Positions 43,555 through 55,257 are shown, counted from the first letter of the stretch. The stretch: 64,000 nucleotides of DNA from Cryptomeria japonica (GCF_030272615.1 NC_081415.1:373901009-373965008); one strand, 5' to 3'. The notes: a model not told the origin generated them from the sequence alone. Program-made: numbers and translations.

Positions 43555-45020
43555 TGTAGACGTATAAAAATGACCATATTCCTAAATGAATATTTTATGT
43601 TCATTTCTCTATTTGATTAAATCCAATTTAATTAAATTATCCACATTCTTCTATTTAATTAAATAAATTATTGAATTTATTTAAATTAAATTCACTATAC
43701 CATTTAATGAATAAATCATTTTATTCAATTAAATTCCCCCTATCCACTTTTAATTAAATTCAAATTTAATTAAATAGTTATCCCAAATTGAATAAATCCA
43801 ATTTATTTAATTGCAACCAAATTGAACGAATTAAATTATTTCAATTAAATCTTATTATCCCTCCATCCACTTGCAAAATCCCAAACCCCTTTCTAAACCC
43901 TTCTAGAATCTTCTAAACACTTCTAATTAACCTAACCCTCCTCTAAATTTTGTCACATCCCTAAGCAAAGGGAAGTCACTTCTCAAATGGCTCAAAGTAT
44001 TTGATAACCATTAAAGGTTTTCAACCTTCAACCACCAAAACCCTTAAAGTCTTTGAAAACCATTGAAGGCTTCCAACCTTCAACCACTTAATCCCCAAAG
44101 TCTCCAATAACCATTAATGGTTAATTCAAACCCTCCCACATGGTTAAAACATTTGTTTTGACTCAACCTCTATCCAACCCAAGGGTCTCATCAGGCCATT
44201 AATGCTTTGACCATGATTAGCTCTTAATCATTTGCACAAAGGTTTATCCTTGGATTAACTCTTAATCCAGTGGGTAAGCCTAACTTGGACTTGACCCTTA
44301 GCCTTTAGATAACCATGAGGTCTTCTCAGGCCTTTAATGCCGCCAACCTCTTCTCTCAACCCAACCCTATGTTGACACTTGTCACCATTTCATTGGTGCC
44401 AATTGTGCACATGGATCCCCAACTTTCAAACTTGGCCCTTGATTAAACCTTTCAATCTTGACCATCCATTGCCCTGTTTATGCTATAAATAGAGCTCTCA
44501 TTCCTCCATTCACAACAATCATCCTTCAAATTTGTAGCATCACACTAATGCTCAAATACATTCAAGCTTTCTCATTTCATATATGCTCATCATTTAGTCT
44601 CTCTTAAATCAGGAATTAGACTAAGTAGGCATGTTCAGAATAATTTCTTTATCATTTTAGTTCAATCATAGACTAAATATAGTATGCTAGGATAGTATTC
44701 ATACTAATCTTGTCATCTTATCATCTAGTTTATTTCATTTCTAAGATCATACATAGCTTAACATCCATTTCATACTAAAATATATCAAAGCATCCCTCGT
44801 TCTTACATTTGCCATCCCTAAACCATTTTGCTCAGTAATCTGAGAGCAAAAACATTGGTTTGAGGGACATTGTGAGATAGAGAACCATGGGACCCACCTT
44901 GGGAAGCTGAGTAATACATCGTTACTCCATAGCTTGCATCAAGAAGTCCCGTGTGTGTGTGTGGACTAGTATTTAACTATATTTTCACATATTAAGTTTT
45001 ATCAGCCCACTTTTCCCGCA
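43555..45020 (+). repeat. Element B 3' LTR
   Basis: 1466 bp, TGTAGACGTATA...TTTTCCCGCA. It gives the full LTR structure: an AT-rich start with TTTAATTAAA blocks, a palindrome-rich U3 (for example AACCATTAATGGTT near 44107-44123), the TATA box at 44483-44491, and a (GT)n run near the end. It is complete, unlike the left copy. Confidence 0.9.
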
Positions 45021-45997
45021 TACAGTTTCTATTCCATAGTTTATTATGTGATTATATTGATCTCTGCTCTTTGTTGAATGCTAGATGGACCATTATTATG
45101 TTTGGACAATAGGGCTGATTGTCAATAATGCTCTAAGTTTCTCATTTTATGTACTTCTAAGAATTCACAGTCTTCATTAGGCTTAAGGGCTAGAAATGTA
45201 CTTTGTGTTACCTCTATGTTGTGCTTATGAGGACAACATGACTGCAGTATCTTACTTGACCCTTTTTTAATAGTGTTGAGATTGTGACATACATTAACCT
45301 CTCACTACTCTTCATTAATGGATGAGATCTGATCTATGCCTTTATTGTCTATGTACGATCTAGCTTTCTCCATTGGCTATGCATTTTGAAATAATAACTC
45401 TCCTTTATTGTAGACTTGTCATATACCCTAGCTCTGAGATCAGCTTTCCTTTGACTGTCCTTATGATAGTGACCTTCTCTTTCACCTTGGATGGTCTGCA
45501 TTTATGGTTTTCTATTGGTGTATTTGTGCTATCCAAAGCCTTTGTTCCCTACCAATGATTATTTGGGACTGTATTAGATTATTGTAGATGCTATTTTGAC
45601 ATGCAACAAGAATATAGTCTCTTTCCTTTGTGTGTGATATCACTGTCCATGGGTATAACAATAAAGTAGTCATTTTCATGTTGCTCTTATTCTTTTTGTA
45701 GCACTGTAAGGACAATATTTTGATGGTTTGTACTTGAAGCATTCACAAATGTATGTGCTGCTACATGAATTGTGCTACTATATTACTCTCCTTATGACAA
45801 CAACCTTCATTATTATTACTCTAATATTGTTCTAGATCATTGTTACAGTATCTTAGCTCTCTAATGCCATGAGTACAATTATTTTCTTCAAAAGTGGAAC
45901 TGTCCTTCTTGATGACAGTGGATCTTCATTTTTTCATTACTATTAATTTTTATATCTTTGCTAGCTATATGCAGATAACTCTAAGCATCAACAATAA
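45021..45997. other. Flank of element B, unassigned
   Basis: About 1 kb of T-rich non-coding sequence. Short ORFs (45373, 45512) look like chance. No duplication of the B target site can be checked because the left end of B is lost. Confidence 0.3.
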
Positions 45998-46480
45998 TGA
46001 AGGAAGACTGAGAGGAGGGGGGGGGGGGGCTGAATCAGTCTTTAACAGATCTACTAACTTAATCACAAATACATATATGATAAACTACAGTAATAAAAAA
46101 GATAATCAAATTGAAATCACAACACACAACACCAAGATTTTGACGTAGAAAACCCGATTAAGGAAAAAACCACGGTGGGAACCTTCCCACAGTAAGATGA
46201 TACTCTGCAGTAGTATGTGAAAATATTACAATGGGGAATGCACATGCATTCAGGCACATTGTCTAGAGATCATTGTGTTAGCACATATTTTTACAAAATA
46301 TTTTGTGCTATATATGCATGCCTTTTTTCCTATCATATGAGCATTTACTACTGGTGTCTTATATGTAGGAGCATAACTGAAGGAAATGGAGCTGTCCAAA
46401 AGATCAACTGTTTCATGAATGACATTTTCAAGTCCTCCAAGCCTGCGTAGATGGAGCAGTAGAAAAGGTTTTAGAAGCTT
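45998..46480 (-). mobile_element. Copia LTR fragment, minus strand
   Basis: Begins TGAAGGAAGACTGAGAGGA followed by a run of 13 G, then CTGAATCAG. The end layout is the same as in the D LTRs (AACTGAGAGG-Gn-TGAATCAATTG). The CACGGTGGGAACCTTCCCACAGTAAGATGATACT segment at 46170-46205 matches the R/U5 motif of D in order and position. It is a related but distinct family; its right end is not defined and no internal region is joined to it. Confidence 0.6.
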
Positions 46481-48800
46481 TCAAGTATGTTGCGCCAGAA
46501 AAGAGAAAGCCTTTATCCCACATTGTTTGTGGGATAGGCTCTTTTAACACTTAAATCCAAAGTGGCCCGTATGATAACTGTCAAAAGACAAATGGATTTT
46601 GGTGTGAAGAAGGCTGAACCTAGTGGACCCCACGCATGTGGATGCACATCTCAAGGTAACCAAAGTTTTACGATAGACTGGCGAGGATGGAGGCTAAAGA
46701 TCGAGCAAGTCAGATAGATCTAATGATTTGATTTGATGATCGTCGCTATACCACAAGATAGAGATGCATGTTGGTTTATCCTCACGACTTGGTGACAAAG
46801 CACATGCGAAAAAGGGGAGGTTAACAAGCATGCAAGTTTGAGTTGATCCAAGGGCAGTTGCTATACCGCGATAGGAAGTTGCACGACCTATATCCCCCGT
46901 GACATAGCGACTGCCAAGGTGGTAGATGAGGTGTCATCCCGATGGATCTATAAGTGAATTAGGATGTACCATGTGGAAGAGCACAAAAGAAAAACCCAGG
47001 TCCAAGTGGTGGGTAGGTGGATCCGCAAGCCAATCTAGAGGTGACACGTGGTGGGCTTTGGAGATGAAGTGGTGCCTAGATGGACTTGCAAAACAATTCA
47101 GAAATAACACATGGCAGAGCGTAGAGGGAGGCAGATCAGGCAAAGGATGAGCACATTAAGGAAGCTGGATGAAGAGATAAGGGCGAGCAGGTTGAAAGAG
47201 AAATAGTCTGGCGGTGCTGAGCTTATCGAACAAACCTTGGCCGCAATGAAACTCAAAACAGATTCACCGAAAGCATCAATTCCATCAAAAAAACAAAAGC
47301 TATCGATGAAACTACAGATTTGATAAAACACACAAGCAATTCACCGAAGGAGGAAGTTTGGCTGAAAGATAAAGGGTGAGCCTCGAATGAACCAAAAGCA
47401 GAAATGTGGCGGGTTACAAAATAAAAAATCAGAATTAAATGTATAGCTTAGACTACAAGGGGGAAATACGGCTGGAATACGAATTCCTGAAAATAATAAA
47501 AGGGAAGTATATTCTCTGCTTTACGTTATTATTTGAAAGTGCATTAAAAATGAATTTTATGTGTATTTATCCTCAATGGATGCTATGTTTGCAAAATATT
47601 GTTAAAGGGAAATACTTTGGTTTTAATAAATTATTGTAAACAAGTATTTTCAAACTAAAATCTAAAGTGGAATACGTTTTATTTTCAAATCAAGGAATTT
47701 GATTGGCTTATCTTGTGTGTAGAAAATAATGAGAAGATAATGAATACTTGTTGAGGAATTTTATCAAGGTGAAGAATAAAGCACACATTATTGAAGCATC
47801 ATTTAGTATTTGTAGGGTTTTAATTGGCAATTAATTATTAAACCAAAGGGTGTGTCCTTTGGAATGTAACTGTCTGTAACTCCCTTCTGTGTATGAAAGG
47901 GCATGTCCTTTCATATATGCCTTTTGATTTATGTACTTATAGGGAGACATTCTTATATGTTAAAAAGGGGGAGAATCATAAGAACAACATAATGCTGTAA
48001 GGACTAAATGTCATTTTGTATTAAAGAAGTCTATAGGAAGAAGAAGTATCATTTTGTGCAAGCAATTTTGAATGGAGTATCTGCAAGTGCAACTTATGCA
48101 TACAATTATTTCTTGAATATTAATATACAAGGTTCGTTGTTTCTTTTTCCAAATATCATATACACTTTTGTATTGATGATTATCTTTGTCCTCTTGATAA
48201 ATTTGTTTATAGATTTTCTTTAATGTGAATCACATGCCATCGCATTAAGTGAAAGATTGAGTTCTTATTGTTTGTGTAACACATACTGAACCTTCATAAT
48301 TGATGAGAAATTGTTTCTTGAGTTGATAAGATATTTTTGTCCACAAAGTGTCATATATATATATATATTCCTGGATAGAGGCACTGGTCTATTATTGATC
48401 TTTTAAGGTTTTGATCTGTATGCATTCAAGGTCCTTGATAGAGAAACGTTCTTCCCAAATACTATATGAAATAATCTATGCAGTTGTCATTTAAGTCCTG
48501 AAAGCAATCTCATTTTCAATATACATTCACAATCATTTATTTTCAAAGCATTCAGCTAAAGCACATAATAAAGCATAGTTGCAGAGCATTAATTTGCCAG
48601 TTGTGTAAACTTTCTAAAAGGTTTAAATCCACTATAAATAACCTCTTTTGTGATTGAGAGGAAGAGGCACACCCACCTAGGTTCAGTGGAGCCTAAAGTG
48701 CAGAGGGATTTGGTCTTTGACCATCCCTGTTCGTTGGCCAAGGCTAATTGAACTACTTGAGAATTTGGCAAATCCTTAAGTTTTCCAATCTGTGGTTTTG
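46481..48800 (+). mobile_element. Probable 5' LTR of element E (boundaries unclear)
   Basis: Non-coding, lying before the primer-site-like words at 48814 and the gag at 49135. It contains three related 37-bp units with an ACGTG/CATG core (46941-46976, 47015-47051, 47078-47114) and a perfect dyad TCCCACATTGTTTGTGGGA at about 46518. A (TA)n box lies at 48353-48367 and could serve as TATA. A second LTR copy is not in the window, so this is inferred from position. Confidence 0.35.
46941..47114 (+). repeat. Three related 37-bp units with G-box-like core
   Basis: GATGGATCTATAAGTGAATT..ATGTGG (46941), GTGGATCCGCAAGCCAATCT..GACACGTGG (47017) and GATGGACTTGCAAAACAATT..AACACATGG (47079). The middle copy contains CACGTGG, the plant G-box. 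They could be LTR enhancer repeats. The Trp-rich ORF at 46926-47150 is a translation of these repeats. Confidence 0.5.
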
Positions 48801-48810
48801 GGAACCAACA

Positions 48811-49134
48811 GATTGCCGACTATGTTGGGTAGTTGTCATACATAGTTTGACATTCACCTAGAAGCTTTGGTGTTTTTACATTGAAGATTTGATAAGTTTT
48901 GTTTTCCCCATCTAAGTCACACAACAGATTAGCGACTCTGCTGGGGAGTTGTGATAAGAAGTATTCAAAATTTCTGGTGAGCTTGTTTTAGATTCTGCTG
49001 GAAGAAAAAGCCTGGAAAGAAAATTAAATTATTATTCCTCTTAGGAGGTGGTGACTCTACCTAGTAAGAAGTTTTATTTCAATTGGTGACTCTACTAAGG
49101 GAAGAGACCTAGAGGGAGATGAAAAATTTCCTTT
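48811..49134 (+). other. Element E primer-site region with four similar words
   Basis: TAGCGACTCTGCTGGGGAG at 48930-48948 resembles primer sites of several plant Ty3/gypsy elements. Related words lie at 48814 (TGCCGACTATGTTGGGTAG), 49049 (TGGTGACTCTACCTAG) and 49084 (TGGTGACTCTACTAAGGGA). The first two sit in a partial duplication (CAACAGATT...AGTTGT). Which one is used cannot be told. Confidence 0.5.
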
Positions 49135-50862
49135 TTGAAAATGTTTCAAATAAAACCTTTTATTCCAGATTGCATCAGGCCATTGGATCTCATAAGATTT
49201 CAATGTATTCGAAACAAGTTTCTCCCTAAGCTTTCACAACTTGTACTAAAATTCCATGGGGAATATGATGAATCAACAATTGATCATTTGGGTGTATTTC
49301 ATACTTTTGTAAAGGATTATGAGGTTTATGTAGAAGATTATGTGATGAAATTATGTGTCAGGACTTTGAAGGACAATGCAAGAGAAGCTTATGAATCACT
49401 CCCTACAAATAGGATCTCATCATGGAGGGAGTTGGAGCAATGGTTCCTTGATATGTTTCATGATGCAAGTGAAGAAGGAAGCATGTGTTATGAGCTAGAG
49501 GGAGACCAAGAATACACTATGGAAACAAAAATATGTGTGTCTCCCTTGGATGAATTTTTAAATATAAAAAGACAAGAAGATGAATTTGGAGTGAATTTCT
49601 TCATGAGGATGTTCAATATTTATCAGGAGATACCCTCTGATGTCAAGCCTCCATTTTATGAATTATTAAATAAAATACATAAGATAGGTTATGACTCTCA
49701 GTTGTATAATTTGCTCAGGTATCTACTTTATGAAATGGTTGCAGAAGATAATGAATGCAGGATAAAACTTACAAAGGACCCTGATGAAGAGGGAAGTTTG
49801 GATCAGATTGAAAAAGATTCTATTATTGATGGGACTTATATGAAAATAGATAGTATAAAAAATGATGAATCTCTCAGTGTGGAAGAAGATGACATTTGTT
49901 ATGAGCGGGATAAAATCATATTTACACTAGGGAAGAAGAGTCTTTCATTTCCCTTTTGGATGCATTTTTCAATCTAGCAAGGTATGAGGATGAATTTGCA
50001 ACACAATTGTTCTTGAGGATGTTTGGCATATACAAAAAAATACCTTTGGATGTCAGACCTTCATTATCAAGGAAAATGCATGAGTTGGGGATTTATCATG
50101 ATCCTCAGGTAAGGCTTCTACTTGAGATTTTATATGAAAACATGTTAGAGGAAGAATCTGATGATAAAGAAGAAATTATGGATTTAAGTAGGGAAGAATC
50201 CATATGTGTAGGTACATACATAAATAATAAAGAGGAAACATTCCTCGGTCCAGAAGATATTTCGTATTTGTTAGATAAATAATATGAAAGATATGTTTAG
50301 AAGAATGATCCAAAATTTTAGAATAAATAGACTAATAGATTAGGGCACATTCCAGGTCTATTTGATGAAGAAAATGATGATTCCCAAGAAAATAATACAT
50401 TAGGGGAATACATACACAGTGAGGAGTGTAATAGGAAATGTGTCCTTGAAAATCCTTTTGAAATTTTTTTAAATCCTCAGTATCATGAAACTCCACATGA
50501 ATGTGAGGAAATAATTTTTTGTGAATAATTTTTTAGTCCCTCCTGTGAAATTATTGACTATCCAGGAAGTGAAGGCAAAATGGATTTACATTCAATATAC
50601 AGACATGAAGAAACTTCAGCAAATAGCATTTATGAAGACATTTTTCCTGAAAATAAAACATGTGATGGATTCCAGGAGGATAAAACATTTGAAGAGGATG
50701 TAATAATAACCAATTTCCAAATGTTTTTATTGTTTTGGATAATAATCTTCATGAAAAATTTTATGTACAGGAAGGCACTTCAACGAATGAAGACATTATT
50801 CAAGGGGATGATGACTCTCAGGAAAATTCCCATGAAGGTATACCGAAAATTTTTGTGTTTTC
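49135..50862 (+). pseudogene. gag: Element E gag (gypsy-like, internally repeated)
   Basis: The open frame 49135-49977 gives a retrotransposon gag domain: LVLKFHGEYDES...DYVMKLCVRTLKDNAREAYESLP...SWRELEQWFLDMF. A region starting LDEFLNIKRQEDEFGVNFFMRMFNIYQEIP (about 49540-49750) is repeated, about one third identical, in a shifted frame as DAFFNLARYEDEFATQLFLRMFGIYKKIP (49959-50165). Between and after them lie acidic stretches with repeated GTYM/GTYI words. A frameshift near 49930 and stops at 50281, 50296 and 50524 break it; traces continue to 50862, where element C begins. No zinc knuckle or pol is present. Confidence 0.6.
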
Positions 50863-51944
50863 TGTAATACCCTAAAATTGGTCATCTAAACCATGGGCCC
50901 CTAATCTCGACAGCATCACCAAGGTCCTAACCAAAGGCAATTAAATTAATCTTGAGCACATTATTAATTCTTTAATTATTAAAAATCACATGGTAAATCA
51001 ATTACTCAATATTAATTAAATATTTATTTAATTAATCAAATCATTTCCAAAAATATCATTTTGATCAATTATCCCATTTTAATTTATTAAATATCCTTGC
51101 ATATTTAATTAATTAATAAATTTGCCATTCAATCATGCAAAAAGGATTAATTTATTACAAAAGATGAATTAATTTATTACAAAGAGTTGAATTCAAAATA
51201 AAACAAAAAAAAGAATTGAATTGAGAGAGAAATCAAACTTGAGATATTATTTCTTTTTCTAAATTTAGAACTTGAAACCAGAAAAGCAATTTAATTGAAT
51301 TGTTGAATTATTCTCTAAAATTGGAACTCAAAGCTTTTCAGAAAAAGAAGTTCAGTTGCATTGAAAAGACCCTTTTCTTGAATAAATTAAAGAATTATCT
51401 ATTTTTATCCTATATGCATGGAATTAATTTATTATTATTTTCCAATGCAACTTGGACTTCTAATTTGAATGCATTTCAATTAAACTATACTTGGAATCTA
51501 TCTCAAGGTTAACTGAATCTGATTTCTCAATTATTTCAATTAATCCTAAATTGAGCTTTTTCTCTTGTGATTCTCTATAAATTCAATCTTCAGCTCTCAT
51601 TCCAATTCACCCCAAAGATTTTTGAGAACACGCTTGGAGATTATTATCACGCTAATTTTGCTCCGGAGTCATTGAAGATTATTGTGCTTTTTAGATTATT
51701 TGCATCCATTTTACATCCATTATTGTTTGCATCCATCATTGCTTGAATTGATTATTGATTGAATTATTCATCCATCTTGCATCCATATAGCTTAATATCA
51801 TATAGATTAAATCCTTCATCTTGGTGTAGTCTAGTCACTGGTATTGCTTATAAAAAATCTGAGAGCAATCTTATATTCGCATCTTTTAGAAGGCAATTAG
51901 TCGCTTTGCTCTGGTTTATTTCTTATTGATTATTGATTACTAAC
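50863..51944 (+). repeat. Truncated extra LTR copy of the C family
   Basis: TGTAATACCCTAAAATTGG...GATTACTAAC, homologous to the first 1080 bp of the LTR at 51945-53064, but it stops where that LTR begins. The parsimonious reading is a C-family LTR into which a full C element inserted; CTAAC would be the duplicated target. Its left flank, TTTTC at 50858-50862, would be the older target. TATA box CTATAAATT at 51575-51583. Confidence 0.75.
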
Positions 51945-53064
51945 TGTAATACCCTAAAATTGGTCATCTAAACCATGGGCCCCTAATCTCGACAACATCA
52001 CCAAGGTCCTAACCAAAGGCAATTAAATCAATCTTGAGCACATTATTAATTCCTTAATTATCAAAAATCACATGGCAAATCAACCACTCAATATTAATTA
52101 AATATTTATTTAATTAATTGAATTATTTCAAGAATAATCGTTTTGATCAATTATCCCATTTTAATTTATTAAATATCTTTGCATATTTAATTAATTAATA
52201 AATTTGCCATTCAATCATGCGAAAGGATTAATTTATTACAAAGAGTTGAATTGAAACAAAACAAAAGTCAAAAAAAAAAAGAATTGAAGAGAGAGAAATC
52301 AAACTTGAGATATTATTTCTTTTTCTAAATTTAGAATTTGAAATCAGAAAAGCAATTTAATTGAATTGTTGAATTATTCTCTAAAATTGGAACTCAAAGA
52401 TTTTCAGAAAAAGAAGTTCAGTTGCATTAAGAAAACTCTTTTCTTGACTAAATTGAAGAATTATCTATTTTTATCAGATGTGCATGGAATTAATTTATTA
52501 TTATTTTCCAATGCAACTTGGACTTCTAATTTGAATGCATTTCAATTAAGCTTATAATTGGAATCTATCTCAAGGTTAACTCAACCTGATTTCTCAATTA
52601 TTTTTTAATTAATCCTAAATTGAGCTTTTCGTAATTCTCTATAAATTCAGTCTTCAGCTCTCATTCCAATTCACCCCAGAGATTTTTGAGAACACGCTTG
52701 GAAATTATTATCACGCTAATTTCGCTCTGGAGTCATTAAAATCATTGTGCTTTTTTAGATTACTTGCATCCATTTTACATTCATTATTGCTTGCATGCGT
52801 TGTTGCTTGAATTTTCTTGAATTACTCATCCATCTTGCATCCATATAGCTTAATATCATATAGATTAAATCCTTCATCTTGATGTAGTCTAGTCACTGGT
52901 ATTGCTTATAAAAAATCTGAGAGCAATGTTATACTCGCATCTTTTAGAAGGCAATTAGTCACTTTGCTATGGTTTATTTCTTATTGCTTATTGATTACTA
53001 ACCATGCATATAATGACTTAATTGAAATGTTGTGCTTGCAGCTATAGGTTCACTTTTTCACACA
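51945..53064 (+). repeat. Element C 5' LTR
   Basis: 1120 bp, TGTAATACCC...TTTTTCACACA, with TATA box CTATAAATT at 52639-52647. It differs by several percent from the truncated copy before it. ORFs at 51300 and 52366 are the same shadow in both copies. Confidence 0.85.
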
Positions 53065-53072
53065 CTAATTTC

Positions 53073-53090
53073 TGGTGCCCACCGTGGGGC
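53073..53090 (+). other. Element C primer binding site
   Basis: TGGTGCCCACCGTGGGGC, eight bases after the LTR end and one base different from element B. Confidence 0.7.
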
Positions 53091-53227
53091 CCAAAGACTA
53101 CATTTTTTTTCGGCCTCCAAGATTGACTGCTTTTTTTTTCTTATTTTCCAGGTTTCAGATTTTTTGGTTTTTCATTCGTACATCTCGTATGACAATTCTT
53201 ACAGGCTGAAATGACAAATTGCAGGTG

Positions 53228-53395
53228 TCGCATGAATTACAAACATATTATCGTATGAGTAGACACGCCAGTCATACGAGCATACACTCTGTCGTATGAG
53301 TAGTAATTATCTTCCGTATGATCCAACATCATCAGCAATCTAGTCTTGTATTGTACTATTTCCTGCCTCGTACGAGTCGAGACTCTGTCGTACGA
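53228..53395 (+). repeat. Element C leader array I (TCGTATGA/TCGTACGA)
   Basis: Sites at 53228, 53251, 53272, 53292, 53314, (53344, weak), 53368 and 53388, steps 23, 21, 20, 22, 30, 24, 20. TCGTACGA is a perfect palindrome. The sequence just before the first site, AATTGCAGGT, again looks like a 3' splice site. The short minus ORF at 53237 is a product of the repeats. Confidence 0.75.
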
Positions 53396-53780
53396 TTCTG
53401 TATTTTTTGGTAAAAGAGGCAAAATTTCATATTTTTCATTTCTGACGACTGATCTTGACTGTTTATTTGTCTGTCTCAGAGTTTTTCACAGCCTAACTAG
53501 TTTTTTGCGGAACGCTTGTCGAAGAATATTACTTGTCGCACAAAGACAATATGACTACTGATTTGTTGTCTTTGTAGGTTGCCTAAGGAGAATCAACTAA
53601 ACATCATGTATTCTTTAAATTCATTTTTTAGGAACCTAACTTGCTATCTAGTTAAAGAACAAATCTATCTTTTGTGCTTTTTAGAAAATTCTGAGAAGTA
53701 GGAGAGTATGCTCTTGTCTTTTTCTAAACAATCAGAAATCTAGACCCTTGAAGCTTTTTCTTTGTTTGAGATTTGTACAT
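53396..53780 (+). other. Leader spacer of element C
   Basis: Non-coding. A TTTGTTGTCTTTGTAGGTT word at 53562-53580 resembles the T-rich AGGT words of the B leader. Otherwise nothing seen. Confidence 0.3.
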
Positions 53781-54240
53781 CTTTAGTAGGCCTGCCCTCC
53801 CGTGGGGTTGAAAAACTCTTAAAGCCGTTACAGCCGGTGTGAGGGGAATGACCTAAGTGGGAATGGCTAGATGCCAAGTACTCCAACCTACTATAAAATA
53901 AACATGATTTGATGAAAATCAAGTCAACGACAGTGCTCAGGAATAGCTCTCCTTTGTACCTTCGGGTATATTAAACCTTGGTTTTCAAGGCTAGGAGACC
54001 TCTTAATTGAGTTTATACCTCGATGCACCGAAAGGATCCCTGACTAAATCCAATTTAAAATTACAAGCTACCCGGTTCATCTCCAAAAGGGGGATAATCT
54101 TTGTGCAAGAGAGATAGTAACTCTCCCAAGATACTTGTCATTTCGTGCCCCCATTAGCATTTGGAGTCGGATAATACGACATTGAGAATCCATTGCATGA
54201 GACTCAGTGGCCATATTCTGATTAGCTATTGGGTGTGTAC
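53781..54240 (+). ncRNA. Conserved structured leader block of element C
   Basis: Counterpart of 29140-29700. Hairpins: GGGTT-GAAA-AACTC (53805-53818, GNRA loop), GTACC-TTCG-GGTAT (53956-53969, UUCG-type loop) and CCTTG-GTTTT-CAAGG (53976-53990). Each matches a hairpin at the same place in B with different stem bases that still pair. The long words GGGAATGACCTAAGTGGG and CTCCCAAGATAC are unchanged. It is probably part of the element RNA. Confidence 0.55.
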
Positions 54241-54552
54241 CTGAGTCTACAAGCAAAGGTTTTCTTTCCTCACCAAATTCCTTAGGGTTTGCATGCTGTG
54301 ATTGGAGTCACTATAAATACTACTTGTTTTCTATGTTTTTCATCCCTGAAACAACAAAAAAACTGAAATACAAAAATTAATGAAGACCAGAAACAACTCA
54401 GTGAGTTGAAACTCTGTCTGTGTTAGAAACTAGTCCATCCTAAGTCAAAACTCTATCTGTATCAATCCTAGTAAAAAAATCAGCCCATCTAAGAATTTGT
54501 CATACTCAGCAGTCAGAAAACTCAGAATTTTTAGTCTCTGCCCTGTGAATAG

Positions 54553-54828
54553 TCGTACAAGTCTGATAATTTATCGTGCTGCACCAGTCCTGTGTCGTAC
54601 GAATCTACTTAATTGTCGTTCTATATCAGATTCTTTGTCATACGAGTTTAAATCATTCATCATCCTGCACTGTATTCTGTCTCGTATGAGACATAATCGA
54701 CCTAAGTCTTTATTCATCCTGCACATGCCCATTAGTCATACGGTATAAGACAAAAACTCGTACAAAACAGAACTTCTGTTGTCCTATAATTGCTAAATTA
54801 TCGTCTGGTTCAGAAAACCTAGCCATAC
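54553..54828 (+). repeat. Element C leader array II
   Basis: Sites related to TCGTACGA at 54553, 54574, 54595, 54616, 54638, 54660 (weak), 54682, 54714 (weak), 54736, 54758, 54782 (weak) and 54801. Steps are mostly 21 or 22. The ORF at 54497-54748 is a reading of this repeat. It lies between the conserved block and gag, as array II does in B. Confidence 0.75.
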
Positions 54829-55257
54829 CAGTCTCTGGTTTTGTCAGACAGAACATTCAAAATTGCCAAAAACACAGTCTACAGTGAATGTAATATTGGT
54901 TATCATTTTCTTGAGCATAAAACAAATCAAGATAGTGTACCTTTGCCATTTTTTTTTTGTTGTTGCACGATTTGGTCGATCACCCTTCAGCTAGTTCAAT
55001 CAAAACTACTTATCAAACTCAAGTCACTTAGATAACGTCTTACATAGGATATATCATTCCTGAATCAGACTGAATCTTAGTTACAATTTTAGAATCAACC
55101 CAGGAAAATGTCTTAGATAGGATAGATCGTTCCTGAAATCAGACAAAATCTCAGTTGTTTCTCCCAAAATAATACGTTAAACAGAACAAACTAGCTCTGA
55201 AATTGATCTTGACCTCTGCATCACAAAACAACTCTAGGTCACACAAATCCATAAAAA

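Larger units (their letters stand above)
26716..45020 (+). mobile_element. Element B: Ty3/gypsy Tat-lineage retrotransposon
   Basis: Left LTR (truncated) 26716-27912, primer site 27921, leader to 30557, pre-gag ORF, gag-pol in one frame 31279-38745, minus-strand extra ORF about 40276-42042, right LTR 43555-45020. Tat-lineage features are the second, archaeal-type RNase H before integrase, the G-patch after protease, the large size, and an extra ORF on the opposite strand between pol and the 3' LTR. The LTRs differ at only about 1.5 percent of positions by eye, yet gag-pol has about twenty in-frame stops. Confidence 0.9.

Noticed and set aside
46926-47150. Trp-rich 74-codon ORF
   Set aside because: It is a translation of three related 37-bp DNA repeats, with no start context or homologue.
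49135-49977. Host gene (280 codons open)
   Set aside because: It has the retrotransposon gag pattern, primer-site words before it and decay after it.
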